Part shown: positions 45,371 through 54,811 of the stretch, piece by piece
Position numbering within the stretch: position 1 is the stretch's first letter
How the letters are laid out: the number at the start of each line of letters is the position of its first letter
DNA from: Bradyrhizobium diazoefficiens
Lineage (GTDB): Bacteria; Pseudomonadota; Alphaproteobacteria; Rhizobiales; Xanthobacteraceae
Direction: 5' to 3'
Assembly: GCF_018131015.1 (NCBI RefSeq)
Contig: NZ_JAFCJJ010000033.1
Location: forward strand, 1-64,000
DNA: 64,000 bases
The notes under the pieces: generated by a model
The model's input: the letters and a program-made list of their open reading frames with translations, nothing else
Database searches by the model: none
What the model was told of the DNA's origin: nothing
Position numbers and translations under genes: made by a program

Positions 45371-45383
45371 GCTGTGGAGCCGC

Positions 45384-46574
45384 TTACGCGCTCTTCTTCT
45401 GCCGCATCAAGTCGGCGAAGCGCTGGAATAGATAGTGCGAGTCGCGCGGGCCGGGCGAGGCCTCGGGGTGGTATTGCACCGAGAACACCGGCTTGCCGTC
45501 GAGCTGGATGCCGCAGTTGGACCGATCAAACAAGGAAATGTGGGTCTGGGTCGCGCCCTTCGGCAGCGTGGTCTCGTCCACGGCAAAGCCGTGGTTCATC
45601 GAGGTGATCTCGACCTTGCCGGTGGTCTCGTCCTTGACCGGATGATTGGCGCCGTGATGGCCCTGATGCATCTTCTTGGTCTTGGCGCCGACCGCGAGGC
45701 CGAGCATCTGGTGGCCCAGACAAATTCCGAAGGTCGGCGTGCCCGACTTGATCACGTCCTGGATGACCGGCACCGCATATTTGCCGGTCGCGGCCGGATC
45801 GCCCGGACCGTTGGACAGGAACACGCCGTCCGGCTTCATCGCCAGGATGTCCTCGGACGATGTCGTTGCCGGCACCACCGTCACCTTGCAGCCGACGCCG
45901 GCGAGCAGGCGCAGGATGTTGCGCTTGATGCCGTAGTCGATGGCGACGACGTTGAACTCCGGCTTGTCCTGGCGGCCAAAACCCTTGTCCCACAGCCAGG
46001 GCGTCTCGTCCCAGGTGAAGCGCTGGCCGCTCGTGACCATCGGCACGAGGTCCATGCCCTCGAGGCCCGGCCATTCCCGCGCTTCTTCCTTGAGCGCATG
46101 CAGGTCGAACCTGCCGTCCCTGGAATGCGCGATCACGGCATTGGGCATGCCCTTGCTGCGGATCAGCGCGGTCAGCGCGCGGGTGTCGATGCCGGAGAGG
46201 CCGATGATGCCGCGCGCCTTGAGCCAGGCGTCGAGATGCTTGGTGGCGCGGTAGTTCGAGGGATCGGTGATCGCGGTGCGCAGGATCACGCCGCGCGCAC
46301 CGGGCGTCGCGGCCATGTTCACCGTCTCGATGTCTTCCTCGTTGGTACCGACATTGCCGATATGCGGGAAGGTGAAGGTGATGAGCTGGCCGGCATAGGA
46401 GGGATCGGTCAAAATCTCCTCATAGCCGGTCATCGCGGTGTTGAAGCAGACTTCCCCGACGGCGTGGCCCTCGGCGCCGAGACCAAAGCCTTCGAGCACC
46501 GTGCCATCGGCGAGCACGAGGAGCGCGGTCGGTTTGTGGTCCGGCCAGGCGGGATCGTTGTCATGTTGTGTCAT
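45384..46574 (-). CDS. carA: carbamoyl-phosphate synthase small subunit
   Basis: A 396-residue glutamine amidotransferase subunit. Residues 1-150 are the CarA N-terminal domain (TALLVLADGTVLEGFGLGAEGHAVGEVCFNT). The class I amidotransferase domain shows the nucleophile Cys in TFGICLGHQMLGLAVGAKT and the His-Glu pair in SVQYHPEASPGP. It feeds ammonia to CarB. The length and start (MTQHDNDPAWPDH) agree with alphaproteobacterial homologues. It is about 2.8 kb upstream of carB on the same strand, with unrelated genes in between, so the two are not in one operon. Confidence 0.97.
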   Translation of the reverse strand: MTQHDNDPAWPDHKPTALLVLADGTVLEGFGLGAEGHAVGEVCFNTAMTGYEEILTDPSYAGQLITFTFPHIGNVGTNEEDIETVNMAATPGARGVILRTAITDPSNYRATKHLDAWLKARGIIGLSGIDTRALTALIRSKGMPNAVIAHSRDGRFDLHALKEEAREWPGLEGMDLVPMVTSGQRFTWDETPWLWDKGFGRQDKPEFNVVAIDYGIKRNILRLLAGVGCKVTVVPATTSSEDILAMKPDGVFLSNGPGDPAATGKYAVPVIQDVIKSGTPTFGICLGHQMLGLAVGAKTKKMHQGHHGANHPVKDETTGKVEITSMNHGFAVDETTLPKGATQTHISLFDRSNCGIQLDGKPVFSVQYHPEASPGPRDSHYLFQRFADLMRQKKSA

Positions 46575-46797
46575 GAGCGCGTTTCATAGTCCCCGCGGGG
46601 GCCGCCGTCAAAGCGCGAGAGGCCCGATTCACATGCGTTTTTGCATATTTGACAGGCCTCCTCAGGGGCTTAGGCTCGATTTGGCAATTTTGCTCCATTT
46701 TGGCCGCCGGCCGGGAAACAATGAACCTACAGGTCCGGTATGGCCTCTTTCCCGCGAACGGCTTAGATCAGGGCAACGGATTGAAGGGATCACGATC

Positions 46798-47253
46798 ATG
46801 CTGCGCGACGACATCAACAATGCGGTCAAGGAGGCCATGAAGGCCAAGGACGAGCGCAAGCTCTCGACGCTGCGCATGGTCAACTCGACCATCAAGAACG
46901 CCGACATCGACGCGCGCGGGCAGGGCAAGCCGCCGCTGTCGGATGCCGACCTGCTCGGCGTCTTTCAGAAGATGATCAAGCAGCGCCAGGAATCGGTCGA
47001 GCTCTACGACAAGGGCGGCCGCGCCGAGCTCGCCGCGCAGGAGCGCGAGGAGATCGCGGTGATCTCGGCCTATCTGCCCAAGCAGATGTCGGATGACGAG
47101 GTGAAGAAGGCGATCGCGGACGCGATCGCCGAGACCGGGGCGGCCGGCATGAAGGACATGGGCAAGGTGATCGCGGTGTTGCGGGCGAAGTACGCGGGCC
47201 AGATGGATTTCGGCAAGGCCAGTGGCCTCGTGAAGGCGGCGCTGTCGGGCTAG
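46798..47253 (+). CDS. GatB/YqeY domain protein
   Basis: A 151-residue helical protein of the YqeY type: MLRDDINNAVKEAMKAKDERKLSTLRMV, QKMIKQRQESVELYDKGGR, and the C-terminal GKVIAVLRAKYAGQMDFGKASGLVKAAL, which resembles the tail of the GatB subunit. It may act in tRNA-dependent amidation or tRNA binding; the role is unproven. The start at 46798 follows AGGGATCACGATC. It is divergent from carA, as commonly seen in Rhizobiales. Confidence 0.93.
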   Translation: MLRDDINNAVKEAMKAKDERKLSTLRMVNSTIKNADIDARGQGKPPLSDADLLGVFQKMIKQRQESVELYDKGGRAELAAQEREEIAVISAYLPKQMSDDEVKKAIADAIAETGAAGMKDMGKVIAVLRAKYAGQMDFGKASGLVKAALSG

Positions 47254-47254
47254 G

Positions 47255-47299
47255 TCGTCATTCCGGGGCGCCCGTAGGGCGAACCCGGAATGACGAAGA
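47255..47299. repeat. short palindrome after the yqeY-like gene
   Basis: CGTCATTCCGGGG, a CGCCCGTAGGGCG core, then CCCGGAATGACG. It sits between the stop and the next gene and is related in arm sequence to family C. Confidence 0.75.
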
Positions 47300-47315
47300 A
47301 CAATGGGGGGCAACG

Positions 47316-48455
47316 ATGACCGGCGCCGTAAAACCGTTTCGCATTGCCGTCAGCGACGACATCCTCTCCGACCTGAAATCGCGCCTTGCCCGCACGCGCT
47401 GGCCGGAGGCGGAATTGGTCGACGACTGGAGCCAGGGCGCGCCGCTGAAGTGGATCAAGGAGATCTGCGCCTACTGGGCCGATGGCTATGACTGGCGCGT
47501 GCGCGAGGCCAAGCTCAACCGCTTCGAGCAGTTCACCACCGAGATCGACGGGCTCGACGTCCACTTCCTGCACGTGCGCTCGCAAGAAGCAAACGCACTG
47601 CCGCTGATCATCACCCATGGCTGGCCCGGCTCGATCGTCGAATTCCAGAAAGTGATAGCGCCGCTGGTCGATCCCGTCGCGCATGGCGGCAATGCCGCCG
47701 ACGCCTTTCACGTGATTTGTCCCTCGCTGCCGGGCTTCGGCTTCTCCGCCAAGCCAAAGACCACCGGCTGGGGCGTCGATCGCATCGCCGCGACCTGGGT
47801 GAAGCTGATGGACCGGCTCGGCTACGCGCGCTACGGCGCGCAAGGCGGCGACTGGGGATCCGCGGTGACGACCTCGCTCGGCGCGCAGGACGCAGAGCAT
47901 TGTGCCGGCATCCACATCACGCTCGCCTTCAACGCGGCGCCGAAGCTCGAGGGTGAGCCGACACCGGAAGAGAAGCGCGCGCTCGCGGGCCTCAAGCATT
48001 ATGTCGATCTCGACTCCGGCTATTCGAAGCAGCAGTCGACCCGGCCGCAGACGCTGGGCTATGGCCTGACGGATTCGCCGAGCGGACAGGCGGCCTGGAT
48101 CCTGGAAAAATTCTGGGCCTGGACCGACTGCAACGGCCACCCCGAAAACATTTTTGGCAAGGACGAGCTGCTCGACAACGTCATGCTCTATTGGGTGACG
48201 GAGACGGCAACCTCCTCGGCGCGGCTGTATTGGGAGAGTTTCGGCAAGCGCCGGACCACGCCGAAGGTCGGTGTGCCGACGGGCGTTGCCGTGTTCCCCA
48301 AGGAGATCATCACGCCGGTGCGGCGCTGGATGGAGCCGAACTTTTCCAACATCACCCACTGGAGCGAGATGGAGAAGGGCGGCCATTTCGCCGCGTTCGA
48401 GCAGCCGGAGCTGTTCGTGCGCGACGTCCGGAAATTCTTCGCGACCGTGCGGTGA
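47316..48455 (+). CDS. epoxide hydrolase (alpha/beta-hydrolase with EHN domain)
   Basis: A 379-residue enzyme. Residues 1-100 are the EHN lid domain (PFRIAVSDDILSDLKSRLAR, TRWPEAELVDDWSQGAPL). The oxyanion motif is HGWPGS (101-106), the nucleophile is Asp179 in YGAQGGDWGSAV, and the catalytic His lies in GGHFAAFEQPE near the C-terminus. It opens epoxides to diols. Related to juvenile-hormone/microsomal type hydrolases found in many soil proteobacteria. The substrate is unknown. Confidence 0.92.
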   Translation: MTGAVKPFRIAVSDDILSDLKSRLARTRWPEAELVDDWSQGAPLKWIKEICAYWADGYDWRVREAKLNRFEQFTTEIDGLDVHFLHVRSQEANALPLIITHGWPGSIVEFQKVIAPLVDPVAHGGNAADAFHVICPSLPGFGFSAKPKTTGWGVDRIAATWVKLMDRLGYARYGAQGGDWGSAVTTSLGAQDAEHCAGIHITLAFNAAPKLEGEPTPEEKRALAGLKHYVDLDSGYSKQQSTRPQTLGYGLTDSPSGQAAWILEKFWAWTDCNGHPENIFGKDELLDNVMLYWVTETATSSARLYWESFGKRRTTPKVGVPTGVAVFPKEIITPVRRWMEPNFSNITHWSEMEKGGHFAAFEQPELFVRDVRKFFATVR

Positions 48456-48466
48456 GCTGTCTCCGC

Positions 48467-48590
48467 CGTCATGCCCGGGCTTGTCCCGGGCGTCCACGTC
48501 TTTAAACTGGGCACCAAGCAAGAAGAACGTGGATGGCCGGCGTCTTGCCTCGAAGACGCGCTTCGCGCTTTTGCCCGGCCATGGCGATGT
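48467..48590. repeat. palindromic repeat, family C
   Basis: CGTCATGCCCGGGCTTGTCC at the left and GCCCGGCCATGGCG at the right, with ACGTCTT / AAGAACGTGG inner arms. Related to 11436-11521. Confidence 0.75.
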
Positions 48591-48610
48591 AGCGAGGAAC
48601 GCCCGCACCG

Positions 48611-50221
48611 ATGCTCACCGAAGCCGCAACCTACGACGAGCTCTACCGCAACTTCCGCTGGGACATTCCGGCGCGCTTCAACATGGCGGAGGCCTGCTGC
48701 GACCGTCATGCCGACGGCACCGGCCGTCTCGCGCTGATCTATGTCGACGACAACGGCACGACCACGCGCACCTCCTTCGACGAGGTCGCCGAGATGTCGC
48801 GCCGCTTTGCCAACGTGCTGAAAGCGGATGGCCTCGTCCGCGGCGACCGCGTCGCGGTGTTCCTGTCGCAATCCCTGGAACTGCCGATCGCGCATATGGC
48901 GGCGTTTCGCTCGGGAATGATCTCGATCCCGTTGTTCGCGCTGTTCGGCGAGGATGCGCTGGAGTTTCGCCTGTCGAACTCCGAGGCCAAAGCGATCGTC
49001 ACCGACGAAGGCGGCTGGGAGAAGCTCAAGAAAATCCGCGACCGCCTGCCGGACCTGAAGACCGTCTACGTCGTCGGCGAGCGTGCGCCCGCCGGCGCGA
49101 CGTCGTTCTGGGATGCGGTGAAGGCCGCTTCATCCGACTTCGCGCGGGTCGACACGTCCTGCGACGATCCCGCGCTGATCATCTATACCTCGGGCACGAC
49201 CGGCAACCCGAAGGGCGCGCTGCACGCCCATCGCGTCGTGCTCGGTCATCTGCCTAATGTCGAGATGTGTCACAACTTCCTGCCGCGGCCCGGCGATCTG
49301 ATGTGGACGCCGGCCGACTGGGCCTGGATCGGAGGCCTCGTCAACGGCCTGTTCGCCTTCTGGTATCACGGCATCCCGCTGGTCGGTCATCGCGCGCGAA
49401 AATTCGAGCCGCAGGCGGCGATGCAGATGATGGCCGATCTCGGCGTGCGCAACGTCTTCCTGCCGCCGACCGCGCTGAAGCTGATGCGGCAGGCCGGCGT
49501 GACGCATTCCGGCGTCAGGCTGCGCAGCATTTTCACCGGCGGTGAATCGCTCGGCGGCGAGCTTTTGGGCTGGGTGCGCGAGACCTTCGGCATCGACGCC
49601 CACGAGGTGTTCGGCCAGACCGAGTGCAACCTCGTGATTGGCAGCAACGCCAATCTGTTTCCGATCCGCCCGGGTTCGATGGGCAAGGCGACGCCCGGCT
49701 TCGACGTCCGCATCGTCAATGACAAGGGCGAGGAGCTGCCGCGAGGGCAGCGCGGCATCATCGGCGTGCGCCAGCCCTGTCCCTGCACCATGATCGAGTA
49801 CTGGCGCAATCCGGAGGCGACGGCGAAGAAATATGCCGGCGAGTTTCTCCTGACCGGCGATCTCGGCGTACAGGATGAGGACGGCTATTTCTGGTACGTC
49901 AGCCGCGAGGACGACGTCATCACCACCGCCGGCTATCGCGTCGGCCCGTCCGAGATCGAGCACACGCTGATGAAGCATCCGTCAGTGGCGATGGCCGCGG
50001 TGGTCGGCATTCCCGATCCGATCCGTACCGAATTCATCAAGGCCTGGATCGTGCTGCGCCCCGGCTTTGCCGCGAGCGGCACGCTCGCGCGCGAGATCCA
50101 GGAGTTCGTGAAGGTGCAGCTCGCTGCGCACGAATATCCACGCTTCGTCGAATTCGCCGAAACCTTGCCGATGACGGCCACGGGCAAGGTGCTGCGGCGC
50201 GAGCTGCGGGCGAGGGGCTGA
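48611..50221 (+). CDS. acyl-CoA synthetase (AMP-forming)
   Basis: A 536-residue ANL-superfamily ligase. Motifs in order: IIYTSGTTGNPKGAL (AMP-binding P-loop, about 190), FGQTECN (A5), LTGDLGVQDEDGYFWYVSREDDVITTAGYRVGPSEIE (A7-A8 hinge), and the terminal catalytic Lys in PMTATGKVLRREL. It activates a carboxylic acid to acyl-AMP and then to acyl-CoA. The chain length class is uncertain; the family is closest to medium-chain or benzoate-type ligases of Bradyrhizobium. It stands between an epoxide hydrolase and a sensor kinase. Confidence 0.93.
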   Translation: MLTEAATYDELYRNFRWDIPARFNMAEACCDRHADGTGRLALIYVDDNGTTTRTSFDEVAEMSRRFANVLKADGLVRGDRVAVFLSQSLELPIAHMAAFRSGMISIPLFALFGEDALEFRLSNSEAKAIVTDEGGWEKLKKIRDRLPDLKTVYVVGERAPAGATSFWDAVKAASSDFARVDTSCDDPALIIYTSGTTGNPKGALHAHRVVLGHLPNVEMCHNFLPRPGDLMWTPADWAWIGGLVNGLFAFWYHGIPLVGHRARKFEPQAAMQMMADLGVRNVFLPPTALKLMRQAGVTHSGVRLRSIFTGGESLGGELLGWVRETFGIDAHEVFGQTECNLVIGSNANLFPIRPGSMGKATPGFDVRIVNDKGEELPRGQRGIIGVRQPCPCTMIEYWRNPEATAKKYAGEFLLTGDLGVQDEDGYFWYVSREDDVITTAGYRVGPSEIEHTLMKHPSVAMAAVVGIPDPIRTEFIKAWIVLRPGFAASGTLAREIQEFVKVQLAAHEYPRFVEFAETLPMTATGKVLRRELRARG

Positions 50222-50225
50222 GGTG

Positions 50226-52454
50226 TCAGCGCGAGGTCGATGACAGGGCGGACCGCAGCATCGCGGCAAGATCCTGCCGCTTGAACGGTTTCGTCAGGAT
50301 GCGGGCGTCGGCCCCGTTGGGCGTCTTGACGGGATCCTGGGTGTGGCCGGAGGTGAAGAGCACCTTTAGACCGGGCCGCAACAGCACAGCCTGCCGGGCG
50401 AGCTCCGGTCCGAACATGCCGCCTGGCATCACGACGTCGGTGAAGAGCAGATGGATGTCGCCGGGCTGGCGCAGCAAGTGCAGCGCCGCGGGACCGTTCG
50501 AGGTCGCGATGACGCGGTAGCCGAGCGTCCTGAGCTCGTTCGCGACATAGGTCCGGACCATGTCGTTGTCCTCGACGAGGAGAATGGTCTCGCTGCCGTC
50601 GAGTGCGATGGTCCGCTCCGCGGGTGGCGGCTCGGCGGCCAGCGGCGCCGCAAGGCGGGGAAAGAACAACCTGATGACGCTGCCCTGTCCTGGTGCGGAC
50701 TGCATCTGCACGAGTCCGCCGGACTGGCGCACAAAGCCGTAGACCATGCTGAGGCCGAGGCCGGTCCCCTTGCCGACCTCCTTGGTGGTGAAGAACGGCT
50801 CGAACGCTCGGCTCGCCACCTCGGCCGGCATGCCCCCGCCGGTATCCGTCACAGACACCATGACGTAGTCACCGGGCCGCGGCTCGCCGTTGACGTCGAG
50901 ATCAGTCTCAGTGAGCGACTTGTTGCAGATCGCGACCGTCAGCTTGCCGCCTTCCGGCATCGCATCGCGCGCGTTGAGCACGAGATTGAGCAGGGCGGTT
51001 GCGAGCTGGCCCGGATCGACGCTGGTCAACCAGAGATCCGGTTCGATTTCGAAGCTGCATTCGATGTGCTCGCCCAGCGACCGGCGCAACAGCTGCTCGG
51101 TGCCGAGAACCTTCTCGGCGATGTCGATCTCCCGCGGCCGCAGCGGCTGCTTGCGGGCGAAGGCGAGCAGGCTCTTGGTCAGGTCGGAGCCGCGCTCGGC
51201 GGCGGTTGCGATATCGCCGGCGATCCGGTGCAGTTCCTTGTTTCCCGCCAGCTGGTCGGCAAGGTGCTCCGCGTTGCCGAGAATGACGGTCAGGAGATTG
51301 TTGAAGTCGTGCGCCACGCCACCGGTGAGCTGGCCCATGGCTTCCATCTTCTGGGATTGGCTGAGCTTCTGGCTGAGGTCGGCGATGGCGGCGCGTTGCT
51401 GCTGCAGCGACTCGGCGGTGTCGTTGAGCAAGGTCATCAATCCGCCGAGCTCGCCGCTTGGGTGGGGAGGCGAAATTCGCGCGCTGAGATCGCCGAGTCC
51501 GAGCTGCTTTGCCATGGTGGCGAGCCGCCCGACCTGCCGCCCGACACTCGCGGTCGCGAGAACCCAGACGCCACCCAGCAGCAGCAGCAAGGCCACGGCG
51601 AGAATGGCCATGTCCTCGTAGAGCCGGCGGTTCGCCGCTGCGACCAGTCCGTCCTTGGAGCGTCCGACCAGGATGTGCAGGCCGGCAGCGCGGGTCGCGG
51701 GCGAGCGGGCGAGGGCCCAGACCTGCGTGCGGCCCTCGCGGTCGGTCACCTCGCGAAACGCCTCGCCATCCGGCGCCGAAGCGAACCGAAACAGGTCGGA
51801 CCCCGCGATCGAGTCGCCAACGGGCGTGCTCCAGCCGCCTGCTGCCGGGGCGACCAGGACCGCGCCCTTGGCGTCGGCGAGCAGGATCTCCTTCTCGGCG
51901 AGCAGCCGCTTGTGGTGATAGTCCGCGAATTTGTTCAGGTTGAAGGAGGCGAGCAGGACGAATTTCAGCGCGCCCGCATCCGACCGCACCGGATACGCGA
52001 TCTGGAGCACCGATATGCCGGTGAGGCGGCCGAACACCGGCTCGAGCGTGACGACGCCGTGCGAGACCAGGGCCTGCTTGAAATAGGCGCGATCCCTCAG
52101 GTCGAGGGTGCGGTTGGTGCGAAGCGAGTCGCAAAACAGGCTGCCGTCCGGATCGATGGTCAGTATCCCCGTGAACTGCGGGTATTCCTCGCGCACTTCC
52201 GACAGGAAGGCCGAGCATGCCGCCTTGTCACGCGTGTCGAGATCCCGGGCACGGGCGAGGCCGTAGTGGAGCTGGGCGGTGCCCCGGACCTTCTCGTCCA
52301 GGTCGCTCGCGATGTCGTTGGCCGCCGCAGCCAGATTGGCCAGGGCCGCATTGATTTCGCTGGTGCGATTCTGCGCGAAACGCAAACCTACGAGGCTCGC
52401 CGGCACCAGCATGGCCGCGATGACGAGGATCAGTAACCGGGTACGCAGGCTCAT
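50226..52454 (-). CDS. hybrid sensor histidine kinase / response regulator with Cache domain
   Basis: A 742-residue membrane protein. One N-terminal helix (RLLILVIAAMLVPASLVGL), a large periplasmic dCache sensor (about 30-275, with YPQFTGILTIDPDGSLFCDS and DRAYFKQALVSHGV), a second helix (ILAVALLLLLGGVWVLATA), HAMP, a HisKA with GGVAHDFNNLLTVILGNAEH, an HATPase with VTDTGGGMPAE and GTGLGLSMVYGFVRQSGG, then a receiver domain (TILLVEDNDMVRTY, phospho-Asp in FTDVVMPGG). All catalytic boxes are complete. It probably senses a small molecule in the periplasm. No target is adjacent. Confidence 0.93.
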   Translation of the reverse strand: MSLRTRLLILVIAAMLVPASLVGLRFAQNRTSEINAALANLAAAANDIASDLDEKVRGTAQLHYGLARARDLDTRDKAACSAFLSEVREEYPQFTGILTIDPDGSLFCDSLRTNRTLDLRDRAYFKQALVSHGVVTLEPVFGRLTGISVLQIAYPVRSDAGALKFVLLASFNLNKFADYHHKRLLAEKEILLADAKGAVLVAPAAGGWSTPVGDSIAGSDLFRFASAPDGEAFREVTDREGRTQVWALARSPATRAAGLHILVGRSKDGLVAAANRRLYEDMAILAVALLLLLGGVWVLATASVGRQVGRLATMAKQLGLGDLSARISPPHPSGELGGLMTLLNDTAESLQQQRAAIADLSQKLSQSQKMEAMGQLTGGVAHDFNNLLTVILGNAEHLADQLAGNKELHRIAGDIATAAERGSDLTKSLLAFARKQPLRPREIDIAEKVLGTEQLLRRSLGEHIECSFEIEPDLWLTSVDPGQLATALLNLVLNARDAMPEGGKLTVAICNKSLTETDLDVNGEPRPGDYVMVSVTDTGGGMPAEVASRAFEPFFTTKEVGKGTGLGLSMVYGFVRQSGGLVQMQSAPGQGSVIRLFFPRLAAPLAAEPPPAERTIALDGSETILLVEDNDMVRTYVANELRTLGYRVIATSNGPAALHLLRQPGDIHLLFTDVVMPGGMFGPELARQAVLLRPGLKVLFTSGHTQDPVKTPNGADARILTKPFKRQDLAAMLRSALSSTSR

Positions 52455-52711
52455 CGGTTCGGCGGTCCAACGCGCATGCTGGTTTGAACATCCAACTTTG
52501 CGGCAGCATCGTCGGTTCAGTCCACAGATATCGTCTCGAAAACGTTACCGAAGACCGAAGATTTCGCGCCGCGGGAATTGCGTCTGCCGGAAGGGGGCCT
52601 GGCGTAGCTGCCGTCCGGCATGCTGCACTAACTTGCACGTGCGCGCCGCGGCGCTAGTATCGTGCCCATCTGCGCGCGACGGAGATCGCGCCGATCTTTC
52701 GGAGGAAGCCC

Positions 52712-53482
52712 ATGTCTATCTCGGGCAAGGTCGATCCGGTGGTGCGCCCCGTCGCGGCAACCGACATCGCCGAGGCGGTGGTCGAGGGCCTGCGTGATTT
52801 CCAGGCGCTGCCGCTCTACGGGCTCTGCTTCGGCGCGCTCTACGCCGCCGGCGGCATCGCCATCCTGCTCTGCCTCACCGCTTTCGGCATGGTCTATCTC
52901 GTCTATCCGCTCGCCGCCGGCTTCGCGCTGATCGGGCCGTTCGTGGCGATCGGTCTCTACGAAGTCAGCCGCCGCCGCGAGCGCGGCGAGGCGGTCACCT
53001 TCGGCGCCATCTGGTCGGCGATAATTTCGCGCGGCGAGATCGGCTGGATGGCGTTCGTCACGCTGTTCGTGTTCGTGGTCTGGATGTACCAGGTGCGGCT
53101 CTTGATCGCGCTCCTGCTCGGCCTGCACGCCTCCTTCTCGAGCCTGCGCGAATTCATGACGGTGGTGCTGACGACCAATGAAGGCCTGCTGTTTCTCGCC
53201 ATCGGCAACGCGGTCGGCGCCGTGCTGTCGCTGATCCTGTTCTCGCTCACCGTGGTGTCGTTCCCGCTGCTGCTCGATCGCGAGGTCGATTTCGTCACCG
53301 CGATGGTCACAAGCGTGCGCGCGGTGGTGACGAGCCCGCTGCCGATGATCGGCTGGGCCGCCGTGATCGTGATGCTGCTGATCGTCTCGGCGCTGCCGTA
53401 TTTTCTCGGACTGATCGTGACGCTGCCGGTGCTGGGACACGCGACCTGGCATCTCTACCGGCGCCTGGTGGTGCCGGTGTAG
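52712..53482 (+). CDS. DUF2189 family membrane protein
   Basis: A 256-residue polytopic protein with six or so helices. The opening DIAEAVVEGLRDFQALPLYG with GALYAAGGIAILL and LAAGFALIGPFVAIGLYEVSRR is the DUF2189 pattern, found in many Rhizobiales membrane proteins of unknown function. GGAGG precedes the ATG at 52712. Monocistronic; divergent from the sensor kinase. Confidence 0.88.
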   Translation: MSISGKVDPVVRPVAATDIAEAVVEGLRDFQALPLYGLCFGALYAAGGIAILLCLTAFGMVYLVYPLAAGFALIGPFVAIGLYEVSRRRERGEAVTFGAIWSAIISRGEIGWMAFVTLFVFVVWMYQVRLLIALLLGLHASFSSLREFMTVVLTTNEGLLFLAIGNAVGAVLSLILFSLTVVSFPLLLDREVDFVTAMVTSVRAVVTSPLPMIGWAAVIVMLLIVSALPYFLGLIVTLPVLGHATWHLYRRLVVPV

Positions 53483-53716
53483 ATCGTCGCTGCTTTTGCG
53501 TGCGATCTCGCCGCTTCGCTCGGTGACCTGAGTTCGAGAACTGGAAGAACGAATTGCTCATGGGCGAACATTGCCAACGACAGTCGCGCATGGTTGCTGG
53601 AGCAGGCCGCGGTTGACTTCTGGTTGTTTTCTTGTCACTTTGAAGCCTTAAGCTACCTCGGGGCAACGTCCCCGGAAGCCGAAGCAATTTCCTCTGGGTG
53701 ACGCAGGAGGCAATTC

Positions 53717-54055
53717 ATGTGGGCAAGGAGTGTCGCAAAATCAAATGGTGATGGATCGCGGTGGCTGCTGGGTCTTTTTAGGCTGTACGACCCATTGGTT
53801 GCAGTGCCGGAACGGACTTGGGTGATCCAGGGAATTCAAGGCTGGACCGATCTCGATTACGGCGCCGGTTCAGGAATTAAAATTGCGGTGATTCCGGAGG
53901 GTTGGGCATTTGGTTGGACGTCGCCCGTCAAAGAGACCAAGGCGGTTTTTGGTGGCGCCGAGAACATCACCATAAGTTGTGGCCCCGCCGGATGTCCGAC
54001 GACATCTCACACAGGGAATATAATCCTCACGATCACCGCTGATAAGCCAGAGTGA
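53717..54055 (+). CDS. orphan hypothetical protein (112 aa)
   Basis: A 112-residue protein starting MWARSVAKSNGDGSRWLLGL, with strands rich in Gly/Thr (QGIQGWTDLDYGAGSGIKIA, NITISCGPAGCPTTSH). No family is recognised and no signal peptide is evident. A very good ribosome-binding site (GCAGGAGGCAATTC) precedes the ATG. Its base composition is clearly lower in GC than its neighbours, which suggests recent gain. It is preceded by 230 bases with no gene and followed by a remnant on the other strand. Confidence 0.6.
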   Translation: MWARSVAKSNGDGSRWLLGLFRLYDPLVAVPERTWVIQGIQGWTDLDYGAGSGIKIAVIPEGWAFGWTSPVKETKAVFGGAENITISCGPAGCPTTSHTGNIILTITADKPE

Positions 54056-54106
54056 GTAAAGATCCCCGACCGTGATCCAGTATCTTCATAACCCTCAAAG
54101 TCGGCA

Positions 54107-54298
54107 TTAGCTCAGCACAAGCCGCCAGTGCAGGTTTGAATATCCTGCTGCCTGCAACTCCTTGAGCAGGTCAGTTTTCCATGCTCCGCGTTCATCCACT
54201 GCAGTCTGGATGACGCCTATGAAATCTGACGGCAGTTCAAGTTCAGCCTTCTTCAGCGCCGAAATCTTGGTCGGCCGCAGCGCCACCAGACGACTTGC
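54107..54298 (-). pseudogene. C-terminal remnant of an unknown protein
   Basis: Sixty-three codons without stop, in the same frame as and directly after the SRPBCC stop, reading ASRLVALRPTKISALKKAEL, then ELPSDFIGVIQTAVDERGAW, then KTDLLKELQAAGYSNLHWRL before VLS and TAA. There is no Met and no ribosome-binding site. The amphipathic, natural-looking sequence suggests the end of a real protein that lost its front part when this region was rearranged. Confidence 0.4.
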
Positions 54299-54811
54299 TT
54301 ACGGCGTCTTGATCCCCATCGCCTTCAGCGCCGCCAGCATCTGCATGGGAGGCGCCATCGTGATCTGGGGCGCCTTGCCGGTCTCGAGCAGGCTCTTCAG
54401 CCCCGACAGGATCGCGGGCCAGCCGGTGCGGCCGCCGGAGAGTATGTCGTCGCTGAGCGCGCGGTCGTGACGCTCGCTCATGGTGAGGCGGACGGCCTCG
54501 CCGGCCGGCTCGATCTCGTAGGTGACGATCGTGAGCCCCAGTTTTTCGACGAGACCTGGCCAGTTCACGTTCCAACTCACCGTCAGTCTGTTCGGCGGAT
54601 CGCATTCGAACACCTCGCCGGAGATATGCTCCGAGCCATCCGGTGCGCGCACGATGAATCTGCCGCCGAGCTTCGGCTCCATCTCCACCGCAAAACTGGA
54701 AAAGTATTTGCGGCTGAACTCGGCCGAGGTCAGCGCCTCCCACACCTTCTCCGGCGTCGAGGCGATGTAGATGGTGTAGACCGTCAGCGGCTTGAACTGA
54801 TCGAGGTTCAT
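54299..54811 (-). CDS. SRPBCC (AHSA1-like) domain protein
   Basis: A 170-residue START-like fold protein: TVYTIYIASTPEKVWEALTS, EFSRKYFSSFAVEMEPKLGG, then GEVFECDPPNRLTVSW and the C-terminal helix GWPAILSGLKSLLETGK. These proteins bind hydrophobic ligands or act with ArsR regulators. It overlaps the upstream SRPBCC gene by four bases (ATGA) and is the third gene of a coupled ArsR-SRPBCC-SRPBCC operon. The last residues (LAALKAMGIKTP) extend beyond the domain. Confidence 0.9.
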   Translation of the reverse strand: MNLDQFKPLTVYTIYIASTPEKVWEALTSAEFSRKYFSSFAVEMEPKLGGRFIVRAPDGSEHISGEVFECDPPNRLTVSWNVNWPGLVEKLGLTIVTYEIEPAGEAVRLTMSERHDRALSDDILSGGRTGWPAILSGLKSLLETGKAPQITMAPPMQMLAALKAMGIKTP

